64,000 bases of DNA, taken from assembly GCA_030063045.1 (NCBI GenBank), contig JAQSEB010000105.1, positions 124,001 through 188,000 of the forward strand, given 5' to 3'. Position numbers and translations under genes: made by a program. Origin of the DNA: Pratylenchus scribneri. Taxonomy: Eukaryota > Nematoda > Chromadorea > Rhabditida > Pratylenchidae. The notes beneath the pieces are model-generated. The model was not told the DNA's origin. It searched no databases and saw nothing but the letters and a program-made list of their open reading frames with translations. Position 1 is the first letter of the stretch; each line of letters begins with the position of its first letter. Below are positions 23,684 through 36,000 of the stretch, one piece after another.

Positions 23684-26219
23684 TTTTGGGCCAAATTTTT
23701 TTTAAATTATTTCCTTTTGATATTTCTTTTTGGTGAATTTTGAATAATTATGGAATTTGGCTAAAAATAATTAAATTATTATTTTAATATTTATTAAAAT
23801 ATTTTATAAATTTATCAATTTAAAATGGAAAAAAAAGATGCCATTCTGTGTCATTTACAAAAAAAAATAAAATTGTCAGGTCAAAATAGTTGGATGACCG
23901 GCAGAAATGTTGCAGGTGTGTGGAATTGGAATGGAAAATAATCAACCCAAAACATTCATTTTCATTGTTTGGGCAAAAGATGCGGAGATTGGGTTGGGTT
24001 TGGTTTGGTTTAATGGACTGACTGCGGGGACTATGGGTCGAAAGGCAAATGAATGGAATGGAAAAGCAATGGAAATGAATTGAATATTTTGCGGTTGGTA
24101 TGAAAATGGCAGAGTTTACTGAGGAATTTAACTGATTTATATGCGTTTTTTGGAGTAAAATGATCAGAATGAATATATTTGATTGACCATTTTAGGATCA
24201 ATGGAATTCGCACCTTTTAAGCTAAATAATATGGGCGGCGATTATTTGCACTTATTTTGACGGTGAAGGGGAATTTGCTTTTCAGATTTACTAGAAATTT
24301 AGCAAAAATGGGCCAAAAGAATTTGCGGAATTAAAATAGAATGGAAAAGGAAGGTGGCATTTTAAAATATGGCATAATAAAATAAATATTCTCAATTATA
24401 TCAATCGATGATTATGGGGGAAATGATGACCCATTAGGGAATGGGGGACATTCCTTCCAAAGTGGAAGAACATTCAAATAGCCTTCTTCCTTCCTTCCTT
24501 CCCCACCAACAACCACCTTGCGCCCCAAAGTAAGGGGGAAGGGGATGACCAACGGTGTTTGGTGGGAAGAAGGAGGAAGAAGAAGAAGGTTGGTGTTGGA
24601 AGGTTGGCTACAAATGGCGGTCCGTCGTCATCCGACTTGGCGGGAGAATAGGAAGGAGGAAGCGAGGGTCGAATGGTCTTTATGTTGGGTCAAATCGTCG
24701 TCCAGCAGCAGCCACATTGGCGGACGACCAAACCCCGTAGGGGCCTTCTTCCCTCTTCATTTGCTGCTGCCATCGACGCTCGAGGAGCCAAAGGAGGAAG
24801 AAGAAGGCGATGGAGATGAGTGAGTCATCTTCGGTTTGGGCCTTTTGGCCAATGGCCCAAAACTCAAATGGATTGGGTCAATGTGGATTGGGGGGGGGGG
24901 GGGGGAATATGGATTGAAATTGATGATTGGGGTGGAGGATTGGCCATTTGGAAGGGATTATTTGGGGGAGGGGGATTGAAAAATGGGCAAAAAATCGAAA
25001 TTGGTCAATTAAAAAACATGCAAATATTTTTTGTAAATAATATTAATTAGAAATATTTTTGATTAAATATTTTCAGAATATAAAAGGGACTAATTAAAAT
25101 TGTATTATCGTAACCTAAATTCCCTTTCCCAGATCATATTCCTCATCATTTTTTCCCTCATCAGTCCCATTTCATATAGTCCATTTTCCATCACTTTTTA
25201 CCTAGAGCTAAAACAAAGAGAGAAGAAGGTAAATTAAGAGGAAAGGCCAAAAAGTGTTCCTTTTTCCCTCCTTTACGCTGTCCACTTTTCTACCACTTTC
25301 TCTGTGCAGAAGAAAGAAAGAAAGAAAGGAGGATGGGACACCGGGTTCAACGGTAAATGAGAGGAATTGGTCTTCATCTAAACCAGTGGGAGGAAGATGA
25401 ACTGGAAGGAAGGAAATGGTGGCAGAGACGGAAGGAAGAACGCCGTGAATGCTGCAAAATGGCGGAATGGGGAAGAAAAAGCAAATTGCCCCGGAGGGAA
25501 TGAGAGATGATTGGAAGAATTGAGTGGAAATTTGAGAAGATTGGTGGTCGATTTTAGATGATTGCCGCTGATTGAATTGTTGGTGGAATAAAATCGAATG
25601 GATTGGATTGGAAGGAGGAAAGGTGGAAAGAACCAGTGGTTAGAAAGATTGAATGATTAGGATGAGAAAGGTGTCGATTAGAAGCATAATATTGGTTGGC
25701 CATTTGAGCAAAGGAAAAGCCGAAAAAAATAATTGGTGACCAAAATGTTGATTAATTCACGCAAAATGTGAAATGTTTTTTTGGCTGTCTCCAAAGAATT
25801 GAATGACTAATTTTCGGTCAATTAATGATTACAAACTTTAAGAGTTTAGTTAGGCTGATTTTATGGCCTTCGCCATTCGAACTTCACATAAATTATTTTA
25901 TTATTCTAATCTAATTTAATAGCAAAATAATAAATATAATTGAATTTATTCTGGGAGAATGAAAAATCAATTAAACACACATTTTTGCCCTCTCCGGAAA
26001 ATTGGAATGGAAAAGACGCCTTTTGGCAAGTTTTGTAGACGGCTAAGATTAATGAGTCCGTCGACCAATTGAATGAAGGTCAACGATTAAAAATAAAATG
26101 GGTAAAAAAAGTGATAAAATGGAACACCAAAAAATTTGGCAAACATGAAAAATCACGTCAATAAATTCAGAAAAGATATAAAATTGTTTAAAATCAGAAA
26201 TATTTTATTCAAATTAGTA
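23684..26219. other. Upstream region of lam-1 without recognised genes
   Basis: About 2.5 kb upstream of the laminin start. It includes GA/GGA-rich tracts (24480-24830, 25310-25640) and a long G homopolymer near 24890-24904. Open frames in the GA-rich stretch look like low-complexity by-products. Promoter elements of lam-1 are presumably here but none could be named. Confidence 0.5.
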
Positions 26220-27178
26220 GGCAGAATTTAATAAAATCAGAACAGGCGGAATTATTAAAATCAGAACAGGCGGAATTATTTAAATCAGAACAGGCGGAAT
26301 TATTTAAATCAGAACAGGCGGAATTATTGAAAATCAGAACAGGCGGAATTATTGAAAATCAGAACAGGCGGAATTATTTAAATCAGAACAGGCGGAATTA
26401 TTGAAAATCAGAACAGGCGGAATTATTGAAAATCAGAACAGGCGGAATTATTTAAATCAGAACAGGCGGAATTATTGAAAATCAGAACAGGCGGAATTAT
26501 TAAAATCAGAACAGGCGGAATTATTAAAATCAGAACAGGCGGAATTATTGAAAATCAGAACAGGCGGAATTATTAAAATCAGAACAGGCGGAATTATTTA
26601 AATCAGAACAGGCGGAATCATTAAAATCAGAACAGGCGGAATTATTAAAATCAGAACAGGCGGAATTATTAAAAATCAGAACAGGCGGAATTATTTAAAT
26701 CAGAACAGGCGGAATTATTAAAATCAGAACAGGCGGAATTATTTAAATCAGAACAGGCGGAATCATTAAAATCAGAACAGGCGGAATTATTAAAATCAGA
26801 ACAGGCGGAATTATTAAAAATCAGAACAGGCGGAATTATTTAAATCAGAATAGGCGGAATTATTTAAATCAGAACAGGCGGAATTATTGAAAATCAGAAC
26901 AGGCGGAATTATTAAAATCAGAACAGGCGGAATTATTAAAAATCAGAACAGGCGGAATTATTTAAATCAGAATAGGCGGAATTATTCAAATCAGAACAGG
27001 CGGAATTATTAAAATCAGAACAGGCGGAATTATTAAAATCAGAACAGGCGGAATTATTAAAATCAGAACAGGCGGAATTATTTAAATCAGAATAGGCGGA
27101 ATTATTTAAATCAGAACAGGCGGAATTATTTAAATCAGAACAGGCGGAATTATTAAAATCAGAACAGGCGGAATTTAT
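26220..27178 (+). repeat. Minisatellite, 23-24 bp unit, about 40 copies
   Basis: Tandem units built on CAGAACAGGCGGAATTATT followed by a variable AAA/TAAA/GAAA linker, which makes unit length alternate between 23 and 24 bp. Single-base variants (for example AATAGGC, GGAATCATT) recur in several units, indicating higher-order duplication. Confidence 0.95.
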
Positions 27179-27481
27179 AAAAAATCAAAAAAATTTTTAC
27201 TTTCAAAAAAAATTTGGTAAACACCAAAAATTATTCCAACAAATCAAAAAAAAATAAACAAAATTCTTTAAATTATAAAGATCCATCAAAATTTGTTGAT
27301 AATTTACTTGCAAAAATTGGATCAAAACATTTAAATTTGAAAAGTGCAAAGAGGCAAGCAGGAATGCCCAGACACGAGTTCTAGTGAAGCGGCAGATTAA
27401 TTTCGTCAAATTCCCAGCAAAAAAGAGTATATTCTATGAATACTCCCTCCCAAAATTTAGTTCCTCTTCAAATTCCATCCA

Positions 27482-27700
27482 TTGGCCAACCTCATCTCAG
27501 AATTTGGCCATTTTTGTTTACCCAACAAATCAATCAATAAAATCACAGATCGTATCTTTGGAACGAGAAATGATACTGAAAATGATGTTGATACCAAAGT
27601 GCATGGAATAAAATGGAATTGTGTTATAAAATTGACATCATTTAATGCCGAAAATTGGGCAGATAGTGGTGACAGCTGCACTTTTGAATTCAATTTTTAG
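27482..27700 (+). other. Possible coding fragment, unrecognised
   Basis: An open frame of about 72 codons with mixed composition (for example TKVHGIKWNCVIKLTSFNAE) that ends in TAG at 27698-27700. It lacks a clear ATG. It may be an exon or a relic; no family was recognised and no partner exon was found. Confidence 0.25.
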
Positions 27701-27987
27701 AATAATTATCTTAAGATAGGGATACCATCCAGACGACAAAGGGGATGGAAGATAATTCAGGAAAAAGAATTGTGCCCATCAGCCGCCTATCCCCTAGCTA
27801 TGGCCAAATTGAATGAATATAAATTTGGTGCCAATCAGTGACTAAAATTATTATTTTATTACATATATTTCCTCCCTACAATTTATACAAATTTGAAATT
27901 CGTTAATTCTTTTCAAGTTTGTCACGGTTTAGCGCGAGCTGAATTTTGATTAGAAAAGTGGGAAATGGATTCTAATATGAATTATTT

Positions 27988-28212
27988 CTACCGTCCCATG
28001 TATTCCTTCCGTCTCCCCCTTAAGAACCAGCGGTTTAAATTTATAAAAAATTGTATTGCGTCTTCCGTTTTGCTAAAAATTTTTTTGGGATTTGCGAATT
28101 GCTTCTTGCCTTCGACAGCTTTTGCATTTGCACCCAACAATGAGTAGCGTCCATTCTTCTTGGAAGCCAATGCCAATCCCTTGCTAAAAATGGCGGCCAA
28201 AAATAAAATCAC
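27988..28212 (-). other. Possible small basic secreted peptide ORF
   Basis: Reading on the minus strand, 74 codons begin with GTG then ILFLAAIFSKGLALA, a hydrophobic signal-like stretch, followed by a Lys/Arg-rich body (SKKNGRYSLLG and RWFLRGRRKEY). No ATG is available in frame, so it may be an exon lacking its first part, or chance. Its first part overlaps copy 1 of the triplicated block upstream of the three-module gene. Confidence 0.2.
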
Positions 28213-28625
28213 ACTTACAAATCATGTAGATCATCTGTAACAGTTTCGCATGATGATTGGTAAACTCGGGATGGGGGGGGGGGGGGGGGGAGTCGCGTGG
28301 ATGGATGATTGGTTAAGAAATAGCATCCATAATAACCATGCCCTAAAATCACCCGTATAAATCAGGCAGATCATTTGTAACAGTTTCGTATGGTGATCGC
28401 TGGTAAATTGGGGGAGTGGGATGGATAGAGGATAGTATCCATCCTCCTCTGCTGGAGGGCAAGAAGACAGCTAATAAACGGGGGGGGGGGGGGAAGGGAG
28501 GGGGGGGGGGGGCTAATTGTCAATCCCTTGCTAAAAATGGCGGCCAAATAAAATCACCCGTGCGTGTAAATTACAGATCAGTTGTAACAGTTTCATATGT
28601 TCATCTGTAAACATTAATCAGCAAG
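28176..28625 (+). repeat. Triplicated ~100-bp block upstream of the three-module secreted gene
   Basis: Three degenerate copies start near 28176, 28340 and 28521. They share AAATGGCGGCCAAA (copies 1 and 3), AAAATCACCCGT, CAGATCATTTGTAACAGTTT and a TGGTAAA or TGTAAAC end. Copies are separated by long G homopolymers (28270-28292, 28479-28512). The last copy ends about 60 bp before the start codon at 28686. Confidence 0.75.
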
Positions 28626-28685
28626 CAAGGCTATAAATTCTAATCGCTTTCATCGGCTTCATTCTTCAATCAAAATTCAAGCTAA

Positions 28686-31428
28686 ATGAATTTGCTCCTT
28701 CAATCATTTTTATTAACTTTGTTGGCCTTCTCATTAATTCAAAATGGGAATGGAACAATTAATTCATCACCATCAATAAAGGATCGAGTCAAACAATGCG
28801 GAATTAATGATGCAATTTGTAAAAAATTGGACAATGAAAAGGTGCAAAAATCCATTTCGGCAAGGAATGAATATGTGAAGAAAAATGAACAATGCTGGGC
28901 AAAATTCACAACAATTGAAAAGTCGAAATTTGAGGTGGATGGACTCGGCATTGATAAAAAAGAAAAATTCAAAAAATTCTTTGCGGTTGAAATCGAAAGG
29001 GAAAATTTTCTGGATGTTTTCATTTATTTGACCGGATTGTTGCAAAAGCCAATTTGCTTCACTTCGACCACAATTAAAAGTATTGCTGCATTAAATGGAC
29101 AAGAGAATTTGGCAATGGAATATTTAGTGAATAGACTGGAGGATAGGGCCAAGAAATCGAGGGCATTGAGGCGGATTAATGAGCAAAAGCCAATTCAAGA
29201 AGGGGACGAGGCACAAATTGATCAACCTAAGGCAATTCAAAAAGAGGACACGGCATTCCTTTTTGGGCAAAAGGGTATTTCAACAATTTTGGTGAAGGAA
29301 GATGGCCTAAAATGTGAAGAAAGTTTACTAAATCCAGGAAGGGTAATAAATTTGATAGATGAAATTATTTCGGCATTGGAAAATTATGAGAAAAATCTTT
29401 GCAAAAAGGAGAAAAATGGTTGTTTAACAGGATTAGTTGAGCATTTTAAGAATAAGATTAAAGTAAAAGAAGATGAATTGGATTCATTCTATGATAGAAT
29501 TGATGGGGTTGTTATAGAATTGAAAAATGGAAATAAAATAAACGAGAAATGGATTGAAGAATTTGTTGAAGAATGGCACAAAATTCATTTCGAATTGGAA
29601 GTGAAGGAAATTGGCAAGGGTTTTAAGGTGATATTGGAATAATTTGAATAAAAAGAGAATTTAAATTGTTTAAGCATTTTGCCATTTGGTTAATTAAACC
29701 ATCGCATGTGGAAGATGTCATCCAAATTATCCTCTTTTTGACTGGATTGGCAGAACCAGTGGAAATCTCAATTTTAGCTTTCGAGTTTTTGGCCTTGATG
29801 AAAAGTTTGCCGAGGCAATCGAGAAAATGGGAGCCAAAATTGTTGGCAAATTTTCAATGATTAATTTCATTTTGGCATTTTAGGCTCCGGCAATTGGCGC
29901 AAATGATGGGACGAAGAGATTAGAAGTGGTCAAATGGGCATTTGGCCCTAATGGAGTTGCGCCTCTTTTTGTGCGGGGCGGGGTCAAATCGGCAGACGGG
30001 GAAAATGAAAATGTAAAATTAAAAAAGGAAAACATTAAAATTAAGAAATTTATAATTTTTTAAAATTTATTTCTGTTTAACTTTGAAAAAATGATTGAGG
30101 AAGAAAAGGTGTCTCATGCAGAGCACCAAAAAGAACGTGAAGCGGAGATTGAATTCCTGAAAATAATAATTGAGGAAGTGATTCAGCATAAAGGAAAACC
30201 GATGCACGAATTGATGGACCATGTAATTGAAAAATTCCATAATACTCAAAAACAAAAATGGGAAAATGGAAGCAGGGATGGGCCGAATTTAAGGCAAGTT
30301 TGAGAGAAAAATGGGAATGAATTGAATTTTGAATATAGAGCCGAGGTGTGAAGCAAAATGTGAAAAATTTTGCCCTTTGGTTATTCACTCCAGAGAGAAT
30401 AAACAACGTAATAATGTTGATTTTTGCAATCACCGATTTGGAGACACCCGTCTATTTGACATTGGAAACATTGGAGGCATTCGGCATTACGCACCTTTTA
30501 TTGGGAGGGTTGGAATTAGGCATTATTTTAAAAGGAGGGTTTTTATTGTTTAGTATGGAAAAGGCAACCAAGAAAATGGATAAATTCTACAAAAGACATC
30601 CAAATGCAAAACATACAAAACAATTTGTGGAATTCATGATTGGCAAGGAAGGAGTTATTCCATTGTTCCTTGGGGACGGCGCATTTAACGAAAATGATGC
30701 GCGAAAAAACCGGCTCGAAGATGAGGTAAAAATGAAGAGGAGGAATTAATATAATATTTAAAAATATGTTAATTTAATAGGCAAATATAATTGAAATTGT
30801 TGCATCGGTGGTGAAGAAAAAAGCAGCTGCTGGCCAAATAATTGGCGATCTATTTAAGTGGCTACTGGAAAAAGTTCAAGATAAGGGATTTTATTTGCAG
30901 GTAATTTTGGGCATTTTAATATTTATTTTTTAAACAAAAATTTAGGTTTTGCAACGATGGAATGAAACAATGAGAAATCTGCACGAAAAATTGAAAAATA
31001 CAAATATTTTGAAAGAAGCAATAGAGAAAAATAAGGAATATGAAAAAGAAGAGGAAAATGGAGGAGGGAAAAAGGAAGAGGAAAAAGAGAAAAAAGAAGT
31101 GCAAAATGTTGTGGCCAAAATAGAAAACCGCGAAATTGTGAAAGGCCCTTACTGTATAAAAACATTATTCCAAGCAATTTTCATATGGATCAAAGCTATT
31201 GGAAATAAAAATGAGCCAACAATCAACGGTGTTAACTATAATCAGTTTATTAACAAGAATATGGCACATATTGCCGGGAAAAATACACCGAAAAATGAGG
31301 GTGCTGTTTCGATGAAAAAGGAATCAAGCTCGAGCGTTCATCATACTGTCGCTGTGAATGGCAATGGCAATCATTCTCTAAGAAATGTGGCCTATGGCAA
31401 TGGATTTAGAAAAGGAGGACGCCAATAA
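28686..31428 (+). CDS. Unrecognised secreted protein with three divergent repeat modules
   Basis: Seven exons, all introns phase 0: 28686-29627, 29675-29841, 29884-30012, 30100-30297, 30339-30725, 30781-30900 and 30946-31428, about 808 aa. An N-terminal signal peptide (MNLLLQSFLLTLLAFSLIQN) indicates secretion. Three related segments begin FFAVEIERENFLDVF (about 98), HFAIWLIKPSHVEDV (315) and NFALWLFTPERINNV (488). Each has a TGL/ITD..P turn about 20 residues in. A second shared motif follows: FLFGQKGISTILV (about 191), WAFGPNGVAPLFV (about 388), FMIGKEGVIPLFL (about 578). The C-terminus is Lys/Glu-rich and then Ser/Asn/Gly-rich. Exon 2 is one base short of frame at a T5 run. I recognise no family; a secreted structural or effector-like role is speculation. 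Confidence 0.7.
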
Positions 31429-31593
31429 ATGGCGATATTTTTGAAACATATTTAAAATTAGATTAGCTTTTTCGGTTGTAAATTAATCCACATTTCTATT
31501 CATCTTTGCTGTTGCATAATTTTTATTTTCGGTTAATATTATTTCGATAAATTATTCAAATCTGTAAATAATTCTGGGAATGGGGAATATATT

Positions 31594-33178
31594 TTAAGCC
31601 CAATATTTTTGCAAAGTTTTGAAATATTCGTCGCCATTTTGTCGATTCACCAATTCTTCTCCATTTATATTTTTGGGTATATTCATTGTTTGAATGCTTT
31701 GCACTCGGCCTCTACCCAAAATTGGACGGCAAATTTTGAATGCCAACAATTTTTGATAAGCAAAACGGAAAAGGGTTGGATGGAAACTGTGGAAATAAAT
31801 TAAAAATTATTGGTCAGTGGATGATTCCAAAATAGACAAATGGATTTGCAAATGTGATAATAATTCTAAAATGGTGCAAATTTCAAATGCTAATATAAAA
31901 TTTTCATTTTAGTTTGGGATTTTTAGAAATAAAATTATAATAAATATTAAATTGGAGGATTAAAAAACATTTTGTTTTTTCCCCAAAAAATTCGTGTTTT
32001 CATCTCCAAACATTTTAATGTTTTTGTTTCTCCAAACTGTTAGAAAATTAATTTAAATAAATATTTGTGCCAATTGTGGAAATCACTAACATTTACATCA
32101 ATTTCGACCTTGGGACCAATTAAAAATAAATAAATAAAAATATTCACGTTATAATGCTGATTTCAATGAGCAAATTGCTTACGGCAATAATCAACAAAGT
32201 GAGGGCATTTATCATTTGCCAAATTTGAGCATCCTTGATTAATTCACTGGTACTGACAAAATATGCCAAAATTGTTAAATAATCATTGAAGGAATGCAAA
32301 ACCAGTGTTGGAGTCAATTGGCGAAAAGTACGAATATTTTCGGAAAGCTGTGCTTATTATTAAAATATGTCCGTCCCATTTCGTTCATTTACCTGATATC
32401 TTTCTGATAGATTTAGATTTTGAATTGGTTGGCCAATATTTGCATATTTTTGGTAATTATATTTGTAGACTAAATACCAAGTCTGAATTTTATTTTTATT
32501 TGTTGAACAATTTTTTCAACCCACAATAATACAAAAAAGCACCAAACATGCAATTCCACCAATTATCGGTTGCATTTTTTCGTTAAGCATTGTTGGTGAA
32601 TTTATGTCAATTCCAAAATAACAGCAAATCAATGAAACAAAAATCTATCGAATTTTTATATTAATTTAAATTTTCCCAAATAATTACTGTCAAAGAAATG
32701 CCAAAAATTGTCCACATCGAGAGGCCATTATTTTGTTCATAATTTCGCGCATAAATTGTCGCAATAATTCGCTCAAAAAGAAGATTGGCACCGAGGAAAT
32801 TGCGCAAAACAATTGGAACATTGTGAATAAAAAAGAGAATAATATGCTAATTAAATGAATAAAATATTTGGCATTGATTGAATTGAATGAATTTACCTGA
32901 TAGGCAATATTATTTTCCACAATTTTGATCACGAATTCTATGAGTCGAATGAAAGCAAAGAAAATAATTGTAATTGATTGAGAAAGGAGGATGAATTTCA
33001 AATTTGAATGAATTATTTTGGTGCGCAATATAATCAAAAAATTGGCCAATGAAAATGGAAGGCAAATAAAATTGAAGCAAAATTCAAAGGAAAAAAGGCA
33101 AAGAGTCAGCAAAATTTTTGTTGTTTTTGGGGGAAGTTCAAAATCGGAAGAGATATTTTGATTTGATTGAAAGTTCAT
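31594..33178 (-). CDS. Serpentine chemoreceptor, Sre-like (7TM)
   Basis: Six exons join in phase: 33178-32897, 32846-32688, 32644-32521, 32469-32393, 32347-32148 and 31786-31594, giving 344 aa. Seven hydrophobic segments are visible. TM3 ends in LLFERIIATIYARNYE, the E-R-x-x-A-T-x-x-x-x-x-Y-E signature of Sra/Sre/Srab receptors. After TM5 comes ERYQLSENIRTFRQLTP, typical of Sre. TM7 runs into ITFHPTLFRFAYQKL and a polar tail. Nematode receptors of this class are thought to detect odorants or pheromones on cilia of sensory neurons. The gene ends 165 bp from the convergent three-module gene. The family call rests on remembered motifs. Confidence 0.8.
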
Positions 33179-33556
33179 TTTTGTGGCTTAAAAATAATAG
33201 ATGAAGTCCAAAATTATTGAAAATTATTTAATCAATTAAAAAATCACGTGAATCAAAATACAATCATATGTCATTCATTCATTTTGTGAAAGGCAAAATC
33301 ATTGGTAATTTAGCGCAATTGATGAGAAACATCTGCTGCGACCGAATGGGGAAACTTACTTGAAGAAGAATCTAACATCTGCAAATATTGTTGGACTTTC
33401 GAGGAATATTTAGGCCCACACAATTGCATAATAAAATAGAAATATTGAATAGATTAATTAATTATTGCAAATTAAAAATGAATTTATTTTAAAATAATTT
33501 TATAAAAAATTTATTTAAAGTGCAATTTTTATATTTAAATATTTGCAAAATTTCTA
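33179..33556. other. Short intergenic region
   Basis: 378 bp between the chemoreceptor start and the 3' end of the MFS gene on the same strand. It is AT-rich; nothing was recognised. Confidence 0.5.
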
Positions 33557-36000
33557 TCAATCTTTTTGCCATTTCGAATTTTTAATGCAACCAAAAATTG
33601 GAGTAAAATCTTGAATGAAATAAAATTCAAAATTATTCCAAATAAATTCAATGAAACTGACACAACACATTTGCAAGGCAGCCACCCCAGTTGCGGTCCA
33701 TTCGAAGCTAAATATTTGGGCGCTGAATCCACCGAATGCAGTGCCCAAAAATGCACTGTTTTTGATCAAAATATTTTTAAAAATATTTTTCAATGTATTC
33801 ACCCAAATGAAAAGACGGAATGATGAATGCCGGCAATGAGTCCATTTGTGGCCGAACATTTCTCATCGAATCGATTGGCTCTAATTTAAGATTGCTTTAA
33901 GAATTTGGCGGCTAGGCTAACTTCAATGCCTCCTGGCACCATCGAAACATTGGCACGTAGAGAATGGCACTGAATATTCCATTAATGATGAAGGCGGAAA
34001 ATAGAAGGGGAACACTCCTGTAAAAATGCAGTAATTTGGTAGAAGAATTAAAAATAAATATTATTTTACTTAATTCAGGAATTAAGCCGTCATTTTTTAA
34101 AATTACAGCATCTTTTTAACTCGTTTTTCTTATTAATTAATCTCATTTGATTTGCAATAGTCAAATTATTTTGCATATTAACAAAGAAATTGACCCTAAA
34201 TTGACCCATCAATTAGCAGAGATAAAACGCAATGCATTTTGGGTTTAAATTCAATGTAATTTAAGTATGAATAAGTTTAGCGATTAAGAATTAACAGCTC
34301 TGAAATTTGTTATAGTAAAGTAGTCTTAAAAATTCTCGAATTTGATGCATGAATTAGAATCCAATTTAATTCCCGAATTCTGATATTAATTCGTAAACAA
34401 ATTGAAAATATGTATTGACTTTGGAAGGGAAAGAAATGGAGCTGGTCCCAAAGAGCCAATGAGCATTATTGAAGTTTGGCATTTGACAAAATGGCGTTCG
34501 AAAAGGAAACCCCAAAATGGGGCAATAAGTGCATAAATTCCACTAATTGCCGTAATCATCCAGCCCATCAATGAGGCAATTTCGGTGGAGGAACGAGGCG
34601 GCGAAAACTGCAAAAAAAAATTAAATATAAAAATTGAAAATAATTCAAAAAATGCACTGTGCCCAGATGAATGGCCAAACTTGGCTCATAGAAAAACCAT
34701 CCAATGCTCATCAGAAGAAGGCAACAAATACAAACAAAAATGTTGGGAATTTTAAGCATTTGTAATATTCCAATTTTGTTATTTTCTTCTCCACAATTTT
34801 CTTCCATTTTCGCTGTATTAATTTCTGCATGGAAAATATACAAAATTCGAATTCCTCTTTTTACCTTTGTTAATATTTTCGGCTCTTTTTATTTTCAAAT
34901 TTTCAATTAATTTTGGCAAAGCAAATGAAATTGTGGCCATCGTTCCAATTAATGAACCGGTCACAATCAAAGGCAAAGAAAATCCACCAAATTTATAAAG
35001 AATACTGCCAACCAATGGACCAAGCGAAAAACCAATGCCATTCACTGTTTCACCAATTCCCTAAATGATGAATATTTCAATTAAAAAAAATTGTTTACCC
35101 TCAACATGCTAACTCTTTCCGGGAATAATCTCCCCAGAATTGCCCATCCTCCGGTTATAATCGCACAAATTCCAACACCACCCAAAATTCGGACAAATAA
35201 AATGGCAAAAAAGAATTGCCAACCGGGTGACACAAAATTACAAAAACTTAAATATAATTTATGGAAAAATTCAACATTTAATATTAATAAATTACGGTAC
35301 GCATTGAGTTTAGCCCCAACAAAAGGAAAAGGATGATGGGGAGGGGGGGGGCAAATCAAATTATCAAAAAAAATTTGGCAATCAGCAGGGGAAGGATGGA
35401 GTATATGCAAAAATTTCTGGAAAAATTAGCATTATTTGATATTTATTGGATTACCAGTGAGTCATTCCCCCCATTGATTGACAATTTGATCGACAGTTTG
35501 ATTTGCCCCCTTAACAATCCTTTTTTCTTCTGGAACCAAACCCTTTCGTACCAAAATTACCCAAAACAAAAAGTGCTGAAACTGAAAAGGCAAAGGCCTA
35601 GGGAATTGACCAGATAATCGGGGAATAATGCCATCTAAAATATTAAAATTATGATTGATTATTTTGTATTATTTTTTACATATTTTCCACAAATTGGTGC
35701 AAATATTCCCATAAATAATTGGGATATTCCATTGCAAAGGCCAACTTGCCCAATTGTTTGGCCTTTTTTCTCGGTTGCTTCGAGGGCAAAAAATGGAGAT
35801 GAACAGCTGGCCGTAATCCAAATGAAAAAATTGGCCAGCATCAAAAAGGCAATTATTCCAAATTCGGCACTGTTTCCATTGCCTGAGGAAATATTAGAAA
35901 ATATTCAGAAAATTAGCTTACTTTTTTGTAAATTTTCCATTGAATTTTTTGGTGTCAAAGGCATCGTCAATTCATTTTTGGTTAATGATTTTTTTGTCAT
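33557..36000 (-). CDS. MFS transporter, SLC18B1-like (vesicular polyamine type)
   Basis: Clear exons: 36000-35922, 35882-35680, 35246-35099, 35060-34865, 34824-34658, 34607-34420, 34017-33922, 33880-33803 and 33755-33557. Alignable SLC18B1 features are EKKGQTIGQVG (human EKKGAS..IG), VRILGGVGICAIITGGWAI, GETVNGIGFSLGPLVGSILY (family G.GLILGPPVGGFLY), GSLGPAPFLSLP and FGAFLGTAFGGFSAQ. Twelve TM segments are expected. The region 35301-35634 holding the exon with VGAKLN is uncertain, because a C9 homopolymer there changes the frame and no canonical splice solves it. By family knowledge these proteins exchange protons for polyamines or amines in vesicles; the exact substrate is unknown. Confidence 0.75.

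Noticed and set aside
24518..25050. Open frames with Gly/Glu/Arg-rich text on the + strand
   Set aside because: They follow GGA/GAA low-complexity DNA and a G homopolymer; no motif, no splice partners.
26220..27178. Regular spaced repeats resembling a CRISPR array
   Set aside because: Units are contiguous 23-24 bp with no unique spacers, and the genome is eukaryotic; it is a minisatellite.
32690..33178. Continuous frame across the first chemoreceptor intron
   Set aside because: The alternative with a 50-bp intron gives the LLFERIIATIYARNYE motif and in-phase joins to all later exons, so the read-through frame is coincidental.
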